From: Chamaecrista fasciculata
Lineage: Eukaryota > Streptophyta > Magnoliopsida > Fabales > Fabaceae
Reading direction: 5' to 3'
DNA length: 64,000 nt
Assembly: GCA_003254925.1 (NCBI GenBank)
Contig: QANZ01037782.1
Coordinates: forward strand, 147,980-211,979
Position 1 is the stretch's first letter. Each line of letters starts with the position of its first letter. Below are positions 12,315-22,576 of the stretch, piece after piece. A program made the position numbers and the translations under genes. The notes under the pieces were generated by a model. That model was not told the origin of the DNA. It ran no database searches and saw only the letters and a list, made by a program, of their open reading frames with translations.

Positions 12315-12582
12315 AGGTTCTGGAGAAACTTTCAGATTTTGTGGCTATTTTCAAAGCGAGAGGCGTGCCATTGCATCTTCTTAAATAGTTAAAAATCAAC
12401 AACCTCAACTGCCATTCCTCCTTTTATTCATTTTTTTTAAAGTCAAATATCTAACTTTTATTATATTCATATTAAATTCTCACCAAAATTAAGTCAATAA
12501 TTGGATATGAAATTGAAGAAGAAAAAAGAAACTGATTTTTAATTACATGCCTAGCTACCTCCAAAACATTTTATAGTAAAAT

Positions 12583-12684
12583 ATTTACTATTTGGTCTCT
12601 CTTTCTTTACTAAGTTAACAATTTAGTCCCTTATTTATTTTACATACATATTTGCGTGCCCTTGAGGGCACGCAAAGCCCCTAG
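12583..12684 (+). mobile_element. Helitron-like 3' terminus, copy 1
   Basis: A 102-bp segment ending in a 9-bp-stem hairpin (TGCGTGCCC, 4-nt loop, GGGCACGCA, 12653-12674). Six bases later it ends in CTAG, followed by T. Hairpin plus CTRR|T is the canonical Helitron 3' end. A copy differing at two loop bases is at 18023-18124. No Helitron 5' end (TC) could be located, and no Rep/helicase frame is nearby. Confidence 0.65.
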
Positions 12685-13034
12685 TATATTAAATGACTTG
12701 GATTTGGTCTTGGGCTTCGGGCTTTAAGTTAAATTTCCAATCAGATTAATTATTTTAATTATTTTAAATATAGCAACGGATTAAATATTTATAGTAACAG
12801 ATATGACTGTTGGCAACGAATATGACTGTTGGAAGCACATTTTCACATAAACAGATACGTCTTTTCAATGGTGTCTTTTCATACTCTATAAATAAACAGT
12901 TCCATGGGTTTTGTTGTATCCTGAGAGAGATATTCTGTGGATAATCCTATAGCACAGGCATAATCTCTTAAAAGAGAGTGTTTTCTCACGCCTCAAAACC
13001 CACAATTCTTTTCTTCTAATACTCTGTTTTCAAA
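12685..13034 (+). repeat. 5' LTR of the copia element, truncated
   Basis: Homologous to 17440-17787 of the 3' LTR, with scattered substitutions and small indels. It contains a TATA-like 'CTATAAATA' near 12886. The first roughly 165 bases of the LTR are missing: homology starts inside the TA-rich tract, immediately after the CTAG of the Helitron-like end. No tRNA primer-binding site follows the LTR. Confidence 0.75.
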
Positions 13035-13057
13035 ATTTTTTTTAAGAGATTAGCGAT

Positions 13058-16000
13058 ATGGAAAACCCAAAGGATTTCATCAAACTTGACAGGTTTGATG
13101 GAACGAATTTCACTCGCTGGAAAGACAAGATGGTCTTCTTGTTAACAACACTGAAAATCTATTATATTCTGGATCCTCAAACCATTAATCTACCGCCCCC
13201 AACACCAGAAGATTCTGATGCAGTCAAGGCTGAGAGGAAGAAACGTGAAGATGATGAATTGCTGTGTCGTGGGCATGTTCTGAATACGCTCACTGATTGT
13301 CTATATGATCTGTACTCCATCTTGAAAACAACGAAAGAAATCTGGAATGCTTTACAAACTGCATATCAGAACGAAAAGCAAGGTATTGATAAATTTCTTG
13401 CATTGCAGTATTTTGAATTCAAGATGGTAGATACAAAGCCTATTATTGATTAGATCTATGAACTACAAGTTCTGGTTTCAAAATTGAGAGATCTTGAAGT
13501 TGTGATTCCTGATGCACTACAGATTGGTGCAATTTTGGCTAAACTTCCTGCTTCTTGGAATAACTATAGAAAGAAAATTTTGCATTCTTCTGACAAATTA
13601 ACTTTAGAACAATTTCGAACTCATCTTCAAATTGAAACAGAAACTCGTGCTCGAGAAGCATTTTTCAATCCTTCAAACTCTACTGTTAATTTCATTAGTC
13701 AGAAGAAAATCCACATCTACAATAATAAGAGTTTGTTTAAGACCTACACTGAAGAACCAGACACAGTTTTCATGGGAAACCATGTAACTGCTGAAGTACT
13801 TGGAAAAGGCATAGTGGAACTTGACTTTAGTTCTGGAAAGAAATTAACTCTCATGAATGTGTATCATGTTCCAGAAGTAAGAAAGAACTTGATATCTGCT
13901 AGTTTGCTCTCTAAGAAGGGTTTCAAGATTGTAATAGAATCTGATCATGTAATAGTTTCTAAGAATAGTGTTTTTTTGGGAAAGGGATACAATAGTGAAG
14001 CAATGTTCAAGTTAAGTATGAATGAAATAAACTATGTTTCTGCTTATTCTGTTGAGTCTGATTCTTTCCTATGGCATGCTAGATTAGGACATATTAATTT
14101 TGGTTCTTTAAATTATATGTCTAAAAATGGTTACATCCCTTGCAAACATAAAATGATAGGAAAGTGTGAAATATGTATTCAAGCAAAAATGACGAAGAAA
14201 TCTTTTCCTAGAGTAGAAAGAAATACTGAATTGCTAAATTTGATACACTCTGATATATGTGAATTAAATGGAGAATTGACAAGAGGAGGGAAAAGATATT
14301 TTATTACTTTTATAAATGATTACTCTAGATACACATATGTTTATCTACTTAGAACTAAAGATGAAGCTTTCCAGAAATTCAAAGAGTATAAATCTGTTGT
14401 GGAAAATCAGAAAGATAAGAAAATTAAAATAATTCGTAGTGATAGAGGAGGGGAATATTTTCCTAGAGAGTTTGATCAATTTTGTGAAGAAAATGGTCTA
14501 ATTCATCAAAAAAGTGCTCCTTACACGCCACAACAGAATGGTTTAGCAGAAAGGAAAAATAGAACTCTAGTAGAAATGATCAATGCTATGTTACTAAATG
14601 CATGTTTACCACATAATTTATGGGGAGAAGCATTGTTAACTGCGTGTCATATAACTAATAGAATACATTCAAAGAGTTTGCATACATCTCCATATGAACT
14701 TTGGAATAATAGAAAACCAAATCTGAAATATTTTAAAGTGTGGGGGTGTGTTGCTTATTTTAAGATTCCTGATCATCAAAAATCAAAGTTAGGACCTAGA
14801 GGAATCAAAGGTATTTTCGTTGGTTATGCACAACATTCAAAGGCTTATAGAATTCTGGATTTAGTTTCAAATGTAATTGTAGAACCCATACAAGTGGACT
14901 TTCTTGAGAATAAGTTTATGAATGACACTGTTGATGAGTCAATGTCAGAACCTAATAAGAGTAATCTGTCACAATTTGATGTTAATTTCAAAAGGGATAG
15001 TGACAATGTTACAATGGAACCTAGACGAAGCCAAAGAGTTAGAAAAGAAAAAGATCTTGGCGATGATTTTATTTCATCACAGTCCATTGTTTTTCTTGTA
15101 GAAGGAAATAGAACTAGCATCTACGATAAAATACCCATTTTGTTAAACATTGAAAGTGATCCAAAAACCTTCTCAGAAGCAATGTCTTCTAGAGATGTGG
15201 CTTTTTGGAAAGAGGCTATCAATGATGAGATGGACTCAATAATGTCCAATAATACATGGGTTTTAGTTGATCTACCACCTGGATCAAAACCCATAGGTTG
15301 CAAATGGGTGTTTAGAAGAAAATACAACTCAGATGGTTCTATTCAAACCTTCAAAGCAAGGCTTGTGGCAAAAGGTTTCACACAAAAGGAAGGCATTGAT
15401 TATTTTGATACTTATGCTCCTATGGCTAGAATAACATCCATTAGGATACTGTTATCTTTAGCATCTATTTATAATTTGTATGTACATCAAATGAATGTTA
15501 AGACAGCCTTCTTAAATGGAGACTTAAGTGAAGAAATTTACATGAAACAACCTGAAGGGTTTGTTCTTCCTGGTAATGAGGATAAAGTTTGTAAATTGGT
15601 GAAATCTCTTTATGGCTTAAAACAAGCGCCAAAGCAGTGGCATGAGAAGTTTGACAATGCTATACTGTCAAATGGTTTTATACATAATCAGGCTGACAAA
15701 TGTATTTACTCCAAATTCACAAATGAATATGGAGTTATCATTTGTCTTTATGTCGATGACATGCTAATTTTTGGTACGAATATGTATGGAATAAATGAAA
15801 CGAAAAAGTATCTATCTTCTGTCTTTAAGATGAAAGACTTGAATGAAGTAGATACGATTTTGGGAATTAAAGTCAAAAGGGATCATCAAAACGTAACCTT
15901 GAATCAGAGTCATTACATTGGAAAAGAGCTTGACAAGTTTAAACATTTAGGAATTAAGGAGTTTAGTACTCCTTATGATTCCAGTGTCAAGTTAACAAAG

Positions 16001-16699
16001 AATTCTGGGCGAACAATAGCACAATTAGAGTATGCTAGTGCAATAGGCAGTCTAATGTATGCAATGCACTGTACAAGGCCAGATATTGCGTTCGCTGTTT
16101 GTAAACTTCCGAGGTTTACTAGTAATCTAAGTAATGATCATTGGAAAGCAATTATTCGGATACTTGGATATCTAAAAAAGACAAAGCATTTGAGAATTTG
16201 CTATTCAGGTTTTCCAACTGTATTAGAAGGGTATTCTGATGCAAGTTGGATAACAAGTATAGATGATTATCATTCTACCTCTGGATGGATTTTTACACTA
16301 GGAGGTGGTCTAATTAGTTGGGCATCAAAGAAGAAAACTTGTATTTCCCATTCAACAATGGAATCAGAATTTATTGCATTAGCAGCTGTTGGAAAAAAAG
16401 CAGAATGGCTGAGGAACATGTTGTTAGAGATAAAGTTGTGGCCACAACCTATGCCAGCCATTCCTATCTTTTGTGATAGTGAGTCTACAATGTCCGTAGC
16501 TCATAATAAAATATATAATGGGAAATCAAGACACATAAGTTTAAGACATGCTTATGTTAGAGAGTTAGTCACGAATGGGACTATCACAATAGTATACGTA
16601 CGGTCAAATAAAAATTTGGCTGATCCGTTTACTAAACCTTTGCCTAAGGATGCAGTACAACATACAAGTGAAGGGATGGGGCTAAGACCCTTGAAATGA
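13058..16699 (+). pseudogene. Ty1/copia gag-pol polyprotein, disrupted
   Basis: One frame covers gag, integrase, reverse transcriptase and RNase H in the Ty1/copia order. Gag starts MENPKDFIKLDRFDG (UBN2-type). Integrase keeps its HHCC zinc motif and an Asp-Asp-Glu set (HSD, SDRGGEY, LAERKN). RT keeps YVDD, and RNase H keeps SDAS, MESE, CDSE and ADPFTK. Three defects argue against autonomous activity. First, an in-frame TAG at 13451-13453 in gag. Second, an in-frame deletion near 13710 that removes the CCHC knuckle and the protease Asp-Ser-Gly site, since gag runs directly into the post-protease region. Third, the first RT catalytic Asp of the xDVKTAFLNG block is Asn (MNVKTAFLNG, about 15490). 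Reading is otherwise open for 1071 codons after the stop, so decay is recent or selection persisted. Confidence 0.9.
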
Positions 16700-17275
16700 A
16701 ATACAAATAATGGAAACTCAACTTTGAGTTAGTATACACTCTAGCAATAAAAGTTCAATGGGTAACAACAAGTTATTTGTATTGTTTTAGGCACTAATAA
16801 TAGAGTATTCTATAGCCCTAATAAATACTATGTTGTACAAAATTTACAGAGAAGTTACCATAGTAGTTGGTATATCTTTGTGCATACTGTTATGAGGGAG
16901 GTTGACTATGGTCTTAATGGAATTGTTAGATGTCTAAAGTAACAGAGACATGAAAACAAAATTCCACCTATGTGAATATTGAAGTGGTGCCGCTTCAAAC
17001 AAGAACCAGTCAAGGGTGGTCTTGTAAATATTCATGAAATCAGGATTTGCACATGGCCATAAAAGTGCAAAAGAAATATGTTTGGAATGTTTAAATTATA
17101 ATGTTAATTATGTGTGTGATACTTTCGGTTTTGATGTTAAAAGTTGTGGTTCAAATCATGAGATACCAATAACTTTGTCAAAACTTTAAAGTGTTTACAC
17201 TAACTTAAAGTTCAAATCGAAGTAAAATACTTTAGGCTATGCATAATGTTATGATATTACAAACTAGTGGGGAAT
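16700..17275 (+). other. Copia 3' internal region and polypurine tract
   Basis: Non-coding sequence between the polyprotein stop and the 3' LTR. It ends in a purine-rich 'agtggggaa' (17265-17274), the expected polypurine tract immediately before the LTR's TG. Confidence 0.7.
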
Positions 17276-17789
17276 TGTTAGATAGTTTGTAATATGGAGA
17301 TGAAAAGAAGTCCCACATTGAGCAACTCAAAGAGTACTTCATAGTATATATTATAGAATTCGTTTATGCTATTAAATTAATTATATATATATATATGTAT
17401 GTATGTATGTGTGTGTGACATATATATATATATATATATATATTAAATCACTTGGACTTGGGCTTGGGCTTCGGGCTTCAAGTTAAATTTCCAATCAGAT
17501 TAACTATTTTAATTATTTAAAATATAGCAACGGATTAAATATTTGTAACAACGGATATGACTGTTGGCAACGATTATGACTGTTGGAATTACCTTTTCAC
17601 ATAAACAGATACGTCTGTTCAATGGTGTCTTTTCATACTCTATAAATAACAGTTCCATGGGTTTTGTTGTATACTGAGAGAGATATTATGTGGATAATCC
17701 TATAGCACAGGCATAATCACTTAAAAGAAAGTGTATTCTCACGCCTCAAAACCCACAATTCTTTTCTTCTTATACTCTGTTTTCAAACA
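17276..17789 (+). repeat. 3' LTR of the copia element
   Basis: Starts TGTTAGATAG directly after the polypurine tract and ends CAAACA, so its ends form TGTT...AACA. About 514 bp. It includes a TA/TG microsatellite (17380-17442) and a TATA-like CTATAAATA near 17640. The corresponding target duplication cannot be checked because the left end of the 5' LTR is missing. Confidence 0.8.
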
Positions 17790-18022
17790 TCATGGACCAC
17801 CACATTGTGACTCTCACACTAATAAAGACCTTTCCTCAGAGTACGTTAAATATTCTGGTTTGGAACCATCACCAATCGTATATAAGGAAAAAAGTAAGAG
17901 AAGAAGGAATCAGCGTTACAGAAAATTATAATAAAATTAAGTATATCTTATATTATATGGCTTCACCCTTTTCTGGTCGTCCATGTTTAAAACTATAGTC
18001 TATGAATTAAAAATAAGAGAAA
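17790..18022. other. Spacer between copia 3' LTR and second Helitron-like end
   Basis: 233 bp without recognisable coding content. Two short overlapping frames begin in the LTR and carry no known motif. Confidence 0.3.
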
Positions 18023-18124
18023 ATTTACTATTTGGTCTCTCTTTCTTTACTAAGTTAACAATTTAGTCCCTTATTTATTTTACATACATATTTGCGTGCC
18101 CGTTAGGGCACGCAAAGCCCCTAG
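18023..18124 (+). mobile_element. Helitron-like 3' terminus, copy 2
   Basis: Same 102-bp sequence as 12583-12684 apart from two bases in the hairpin loop. Stem at 18093-18101 and 18106-18114, CTAG at 18121-18124, followed by a TA repeat, the preferred A|T insertion context of Helitrons. Confidence 0.65.
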
Positions 18125-18879
18125 TATATATATATATATATATATAAGTGTGAAGATGTGGATAATTGGATTGTCGGAGTACTTTGATGTTTTGAGTCTT
18201 ATTTTTTTTTCCAAAAATTTAATGAAAGCTAAAATTTTAATTGCAATAAAGAATACTTTTTAATTGACACGTGGGAGTGCATCATGTCATCCTTGCTCTT
18301 GTCCCGTGCTTGAAAGAAATTTTTGCAAGATATATAAGGGTTTTCATGGAAAAAAAAATTAAATTTAAATTTTAAATAAAATAAAGATAATGTTATAAAT
18401 AGATTCATTGCTCAAACAATAAACTCTCTATACTCTATAGTCTATCTCTCTCCCATCAAATTAAAAGTTGAATATAAAAATATAAAATTTTAATATAAAA
18501 GTGACTGATGGAGAAAAAAATAGACTATAAAATTCCATTACTCGAGTAATAGAGTTTTTTTATAACATTTTTCATAAAACAATCCTCTCAAGATAGACTA
18601 ATGAGTAGATATTGATATCTTTTAATGACTATCAACATTTACATTTAACAGAGAAAGGCTAATGAATAGAGGTTGATATCTTTTAAAGACTAAAAAAATA
18701 TATTTTGTTTTTATCATGTTTGAACCTTTTATAATATTTTGAATAAAACATTATTGTACATGAATATTTTGTACTACAAATTTAAATTATATATCAAATT
18801 TCAATTTATTAAATTGATTATGACATTTGTGTTTAATTGGATTAAAATTAAATTTTATATTTTGCTTGAAGATGCTTCT

Positions 18880-19160
18880 ATCTTTTCAAATTTAGCAACA
18901 GATAAAAACGTTGCTAAAAGTCAAAGCAAACTAAGTTTCAAGTCTATAATAGCAACTTCTTCATTAAAATTAGAAACGGAATTGTGCGTTGCTAAATTAG
19001 CAAGGGATTTATTTGATTTATTACCAAATTTAGCAATGCCAGGTTTAGGTACGGATTTAGCAACTCAACTATTCGTTGCTAATTTTGTATTAGAAACAGA
19101 ATTTTGTGATTTAGGAACAAACTTGGCCAATGCTAAATGGCATTTTTTTAATAGTAAGAC
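18880..19160. repeat. DNA-transposon fragment with repeated GTTGCTAA motifs
   Basis: Short motifs 'tttagcaac' and 'gttgctaa' recur in both orientations, interleaved with 'acggaatt'-type units. This resembles the subterminal repeat arrays of plant CACTA (En/Spm) elements. A 142-codon open frame crosses it, but its composition reflects the repeat, not a protein family. Termini were not found. Confidence 0.4.
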
Positions 19161-19467
19161 TAAATAGTTAATGGATCAATTTTTCAAAGACTAAAAGGTA
19201 ATATTTGCTTTTTTCTTTTTCCCTTCTGTCCTTCTTATTATCCCTCATCATCACTCTCTTTTCTCTCCCTACCTCATTCTTCTTGTCTCATTTCTCTTTT
19301 CCTTTCTCTCTTCCTATCTCCTACTCCTCCAAGAGCTCGTTGAGCGTAGCTGGTGTGTTTGAGGTGAAGAACTGAGCTATTATTCTAGCTATCTTGCATT
19401 ATCAACACATCTTGATTACTTTTTCCTTCATAGCAGCTTGGACAATTACAAAGCCCACAATAATTTC

Positions 19468-19770
<303 letters not shown>

Positions 19771-19822
19771 CTGAAATTCAGTAGTTTTACTTTTAGAGTT
19801 AGTAGTATTGATTTGTAAAAAT

Positions 19823-20344
19823 GTCAAAGTGTGTATACCCTAATGTTCATTTTGGTTCATTATGTTTCAAAATGTTCAAATTGGTCCTTAATGTTAGCAA
19901 AATGGTTCATTTTGGTCCTAAATATTAGTAAAATGTTTCATTTTGATCCCAAACTATTGAATTTGGTCCTATTTCTCTCGTCTTTTATTTCAAATTCAAA
20001 GGACTTGTTAAGAGGAACTCATAGCTCTGAATTCGTCGCATTCGAATTTGAAATGAGAGAGATATGATCAGTTTTGCTTGTTTGACCATAAAACGAGCGG
20101 TCTACTTTCAGGATCGATTTGACCTCGTTTGCTGACGGCCCCAACTGGATAGAGAAAGTACTCTTCGAGAACAATACGTAAGTCTAAATTCGTCACGTTT
20201 AAATTTGAAACAAGCCATATTCAATAGTTTAGGACCAAAATGAAACATTTTACAAACATTTAGGACCAATTTGAACATTTTAAAATATAATAGACCAAAA
20301 TGAATTTGAAGGCATACATTTAGGACCAAAATGACCCTTTAACC
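19823..20344. mobile_element. Inverted-repeat MITE, family 'GGTCAAAGGGTC', with 11-bp TSD
   Basis: Imperfect palindrome of 522 bp with units such as 'cattttggtcctaaat' on the left and their inverse on the right, ending CCCTTTAACC. TTTGTAAAAAT flanks it on both sides (19812-19822 and 20345-20355), a clear target duplication. The outermost left arm is partly deleted compared with the sibling at 27450-27945. No coding content. Confidence 0.75.
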
Positions 20345-20530
20345 TTTGTAAAAATGTATTTTCCTTAGAAAGATTTGAGTTTGAAGTTTTATCATTGGTT
20401 AACAAATTGATCATATTTTCTCACTTATCAATTGTTAAAAGTAGTTGAAATCATTTTTTAAAGTCCTCCTTTAGGACTGAAGAGTAACTTTTTTTCTTGG
20501 CCTGAGATTGAAGAGTAACTTTATTTTTTA

Positions 20531-20740
20531 TCTTGGTCAAAGTGTAAATTTGGTCTCATTTGCTTAGTTCTCAATTTAGTCCTATATCTTTTTTGTTACA
20601 TTATTGGTCTCATATCTTTTGGTAAGGTTCCAATTTGGTCCTATATCTTTTTTTGTTGCAGATTTGAACCCATATCGTTGTAAAAGGATCAATTAACAAT
20701 TGATCATTCTATAAAGATATGAGACCAATTTTACAACCTA
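20531..20740. repeat. Repeat of the 'ATATGAGACCAA' family
   Basis: Contains 'aatttggtctcat' units at the left and 'gatatgagaccaattt' at the right, with an inverted 'ggatcaattaacaattgatc' in the middle. Related arrays are at 27050-27390 and 37360-37515. It directly abuts the coding-like remnant at 20741. Confidence 0.55.
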
Positions 20741-20857
20741 ACCATCGGTGTCGCTTCTGAAGTCGCTGCCAAAGATGCCGCCGATGCTATCATCGGGGAC
20801 GCCATGAAAAACGCCTACCATCACCCTCTCAAAGAGACTTTTGAGCTGAAACCCTAA
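20741..20857 (+). pseudogene. Coding-like GC-rich remnant, unidentified
   Basis: A sharp rise in GC content with regular codon structure. On the + strand it reads 38 codons ending in TAA (GVASEVAAKDAADAIIGDA and ...HHPLKETFELKP), resembling a C-terminal exon. On the - strand an ATG near 20802 gives MASPMIASAASLAATSEAT, resembling a plastid transit peptide that stops at the repeat border. I cannot decide the strand and recognise no family. The left side is cut by the repeat at 20531-20740, so this is most likely a gene fragment. Confidence 0.35.
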
Positions 20858-20920
20858 CAAAGCACTTCTCTCTCCAGCACACCTTATAAATGATATCATG
20901 CGCGTGTTCTCTAATATAAG

Positions 20921-20939
20921 AGAGAGAGAGAGAGAGAGA
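20921..20939. repeat. Short (AG)n microsatellite
   Basis: About nine AG units in the region upstream of the PPR gene. Minor feature. Confidence 0.9.
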
Positions 20940-21172
20940 ACCTGTTTGTTTTTACTATCAACAAGTTAAGCCCTCCTGGCCCAGAAAAAACACAAGTTAA
21001 GCCCAATTATAAATGTCAACCATTTCAACAGAGCCCAATTGTTTTCTTCCCCAAAAACAAAAACGGTTGGTGCTTCAAAGTTCAAAGTCCAAATTCTTCA
21101 TCTTCAGTCTTCACTTCACCACCCATCCTCTCCTAAACTTGAGAAGCAGAAAGTGAATCAAGACTCAAGAGA

Positions 21173-22576
21173 ATGCACAGACCAAATTTTCGCTCCCTCA
21201 GAACTGTAATAACCGTCGCTTCTGTTGACGCCTTGCTTCCAAGAAATCACCCATCTATCTTCTCCTTCTTCTCATCATCATCGCAGAGCCCCAAGCATCA
21301 AAATCTCCATTCCTCAAATACTGACAATTCAAAATCCCCAATCGGGTCTCCGACCAGAGTCCATAAGCTCATAGCTTCGCAATCGGACCCTCTTCTCGCC
21401 AAAGAAATCTTCGATTACGCCTCTCGCCAACCCAACTTTCGTCACTCTTACTCCGCCTACCTCACTCTCATTCTCAAATTAGGTCGATCTAAATACTTCT
21501 CTCTCGTTGATGATCTTCTTCGTCGCCTGAAATCTGATTCGCAACCAATTACTCCGACCCTGTTTTCATGCTTAATCACAATCTATGGAGAAGCCGATTT
21601 GCCCGAAAAAGCCCTGAAAACATTTTACATCATGATGCAATTCGACTGTAAGCCTCTACCCAAACACCTGAATCGCATTCTTGAGATTCTCGTCGCTCAC
21701 AGAAACTATGTACGGCCCGCGTTTGATCTTTTCAGAGATGCTCATAGGTATGGAGTTTTGCCCAACACGAAATCTTACAATATTTTGATGCGTGCGTTCT
21801 GTTTAAATGGTGACATTAGCATTGCATACAAACTGTTCAACAAAATGCTTAAGAGAGATGTTATTCCGGATGTAGAGTCTTATAGGATTCTGATGCAGGG
21901 GTTGTGTAGGAAAAGTCAAGTAAATGGGGCTGTTGATTTGTTAGAAGATATGTTGAACAAAGGGTTTGTGCCTGATACTTTAACTTATACCACTTTGCTG
22001 AATAGTTTATGTAGGAAGAAGAAGCTTAGAGAAGCTTACAAGCTTCTTTGTAGGATGAAGGTTAAGGGATGCAATCCAGACATTGTTCATTATAATACTG
22101 TTATATTGGGGTTCTGTAGGGAAGGTCGTGCTCATGATGCTTGTAAAGTTATTGGGGACATGCGTTCAAATGGATGCTTACCCAATTTGGTGTCTTATCG
22201 TACTTTGATTAGTGGTTTATGTGATGAGGGAATGTTTGATGAGGCGAATAGATACATGGAGGAGATGTTGTCAAAAGGCTTATCTTCCCATTTCTCCATT
22301 GTTCATGCCTTGGTTAAAGGTTACTGCAATGTTGGTAAGATAGAGGAAGCTTGTGGGGTTCTCATGAAATCACTAGAGCATGGAGAAGTTCCTCATATGG
22401 ATAGTTGGGCGATCATTATACCTAGAATCTGTGAAGAGGAGGATGTGAAGATGATGGATCTTTTGGATGAGGTTCATAAGATTGAAATAAAAGGTAGTAC
22501 TAGAATTGTGGAGGCTGGCATTGGTTTGGAGAACTATTTGATAAGGAAGATACGAGCCAAGTCAAGGGCACCTTAA
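21173..22576 (+). CDS. P-class pentatricopeptide repeat protein, probably mitochondrial
   Basis: Intronless, 467 residues. The N-terminus (MHRPNFRSLRTVITVAS) is basic and Ser-rich, suited to organelle import. From about residue 95 onward tandem 35-residue PPR motifs run to near residue 430, with the typical helix pair consensus (SYNILMRAFCLNGDISIAYK; TYTTLLNSLCRKKKLREAY; HYNTVILGFCREGRAHDACK). No E or DYW extension, so P class. P-class PPRs bind organellar RNA and affect its stability, processing or translation; the target cannot be read from the sequence. From memory it closely resembles Arabidopsis At4g01400, whose neighbour At4g01395 is COG4. COG4 also lies nearby here, which supports orthology. 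The first ATG of the frame is preceded by a plausible leader. Confidence 0.9.
   Translation: MHRPNFRSLRTVITVASVDALLPRNHPSIFSFFSSSSQSPKHQNLHSSNTDNSKSPIGSPTRVHKLIASQSDPLLAKEIFDYASRQPNFRHSYSAYLTLILKLGRSKYFSLVDDLLRRLKSDSQPITPTLFSCLITIYGEADLPEKALKTFYIMMQFDCKPLPKHLNRILEILVAHRNYVRPAFDLFRDAHRYGVLPNTKSYNILMRAFCLNGDISIAYKLFNKMLKRDVIPDVESYRILMQGLCRKSQVNGAVDLLEDMLNKGFVPDTLTYTTLLNSLCRKKKLREAYKLLCRMKVKGCNPDIVHYNTVILGFCREGRAHDACKVIGDMRSNGCLPNLVSYRTLISGLCDEGMFDEANRYMEEMLSKGLSSHFSIVHALVKGYCNVGKIEEACGVLMKSLEHGEVPHMDSWAIIIPRICEEEDVKMMDLLDEVHKIEIKGSTRIVEAGIGLENYLIRKIRAKSRAP

Noticed and set aside
18739..19167. 142-codon open frame
   Set aside because: Its composition follows the repeated GTTGCTAA-type motifs; no protein family is recognisable.
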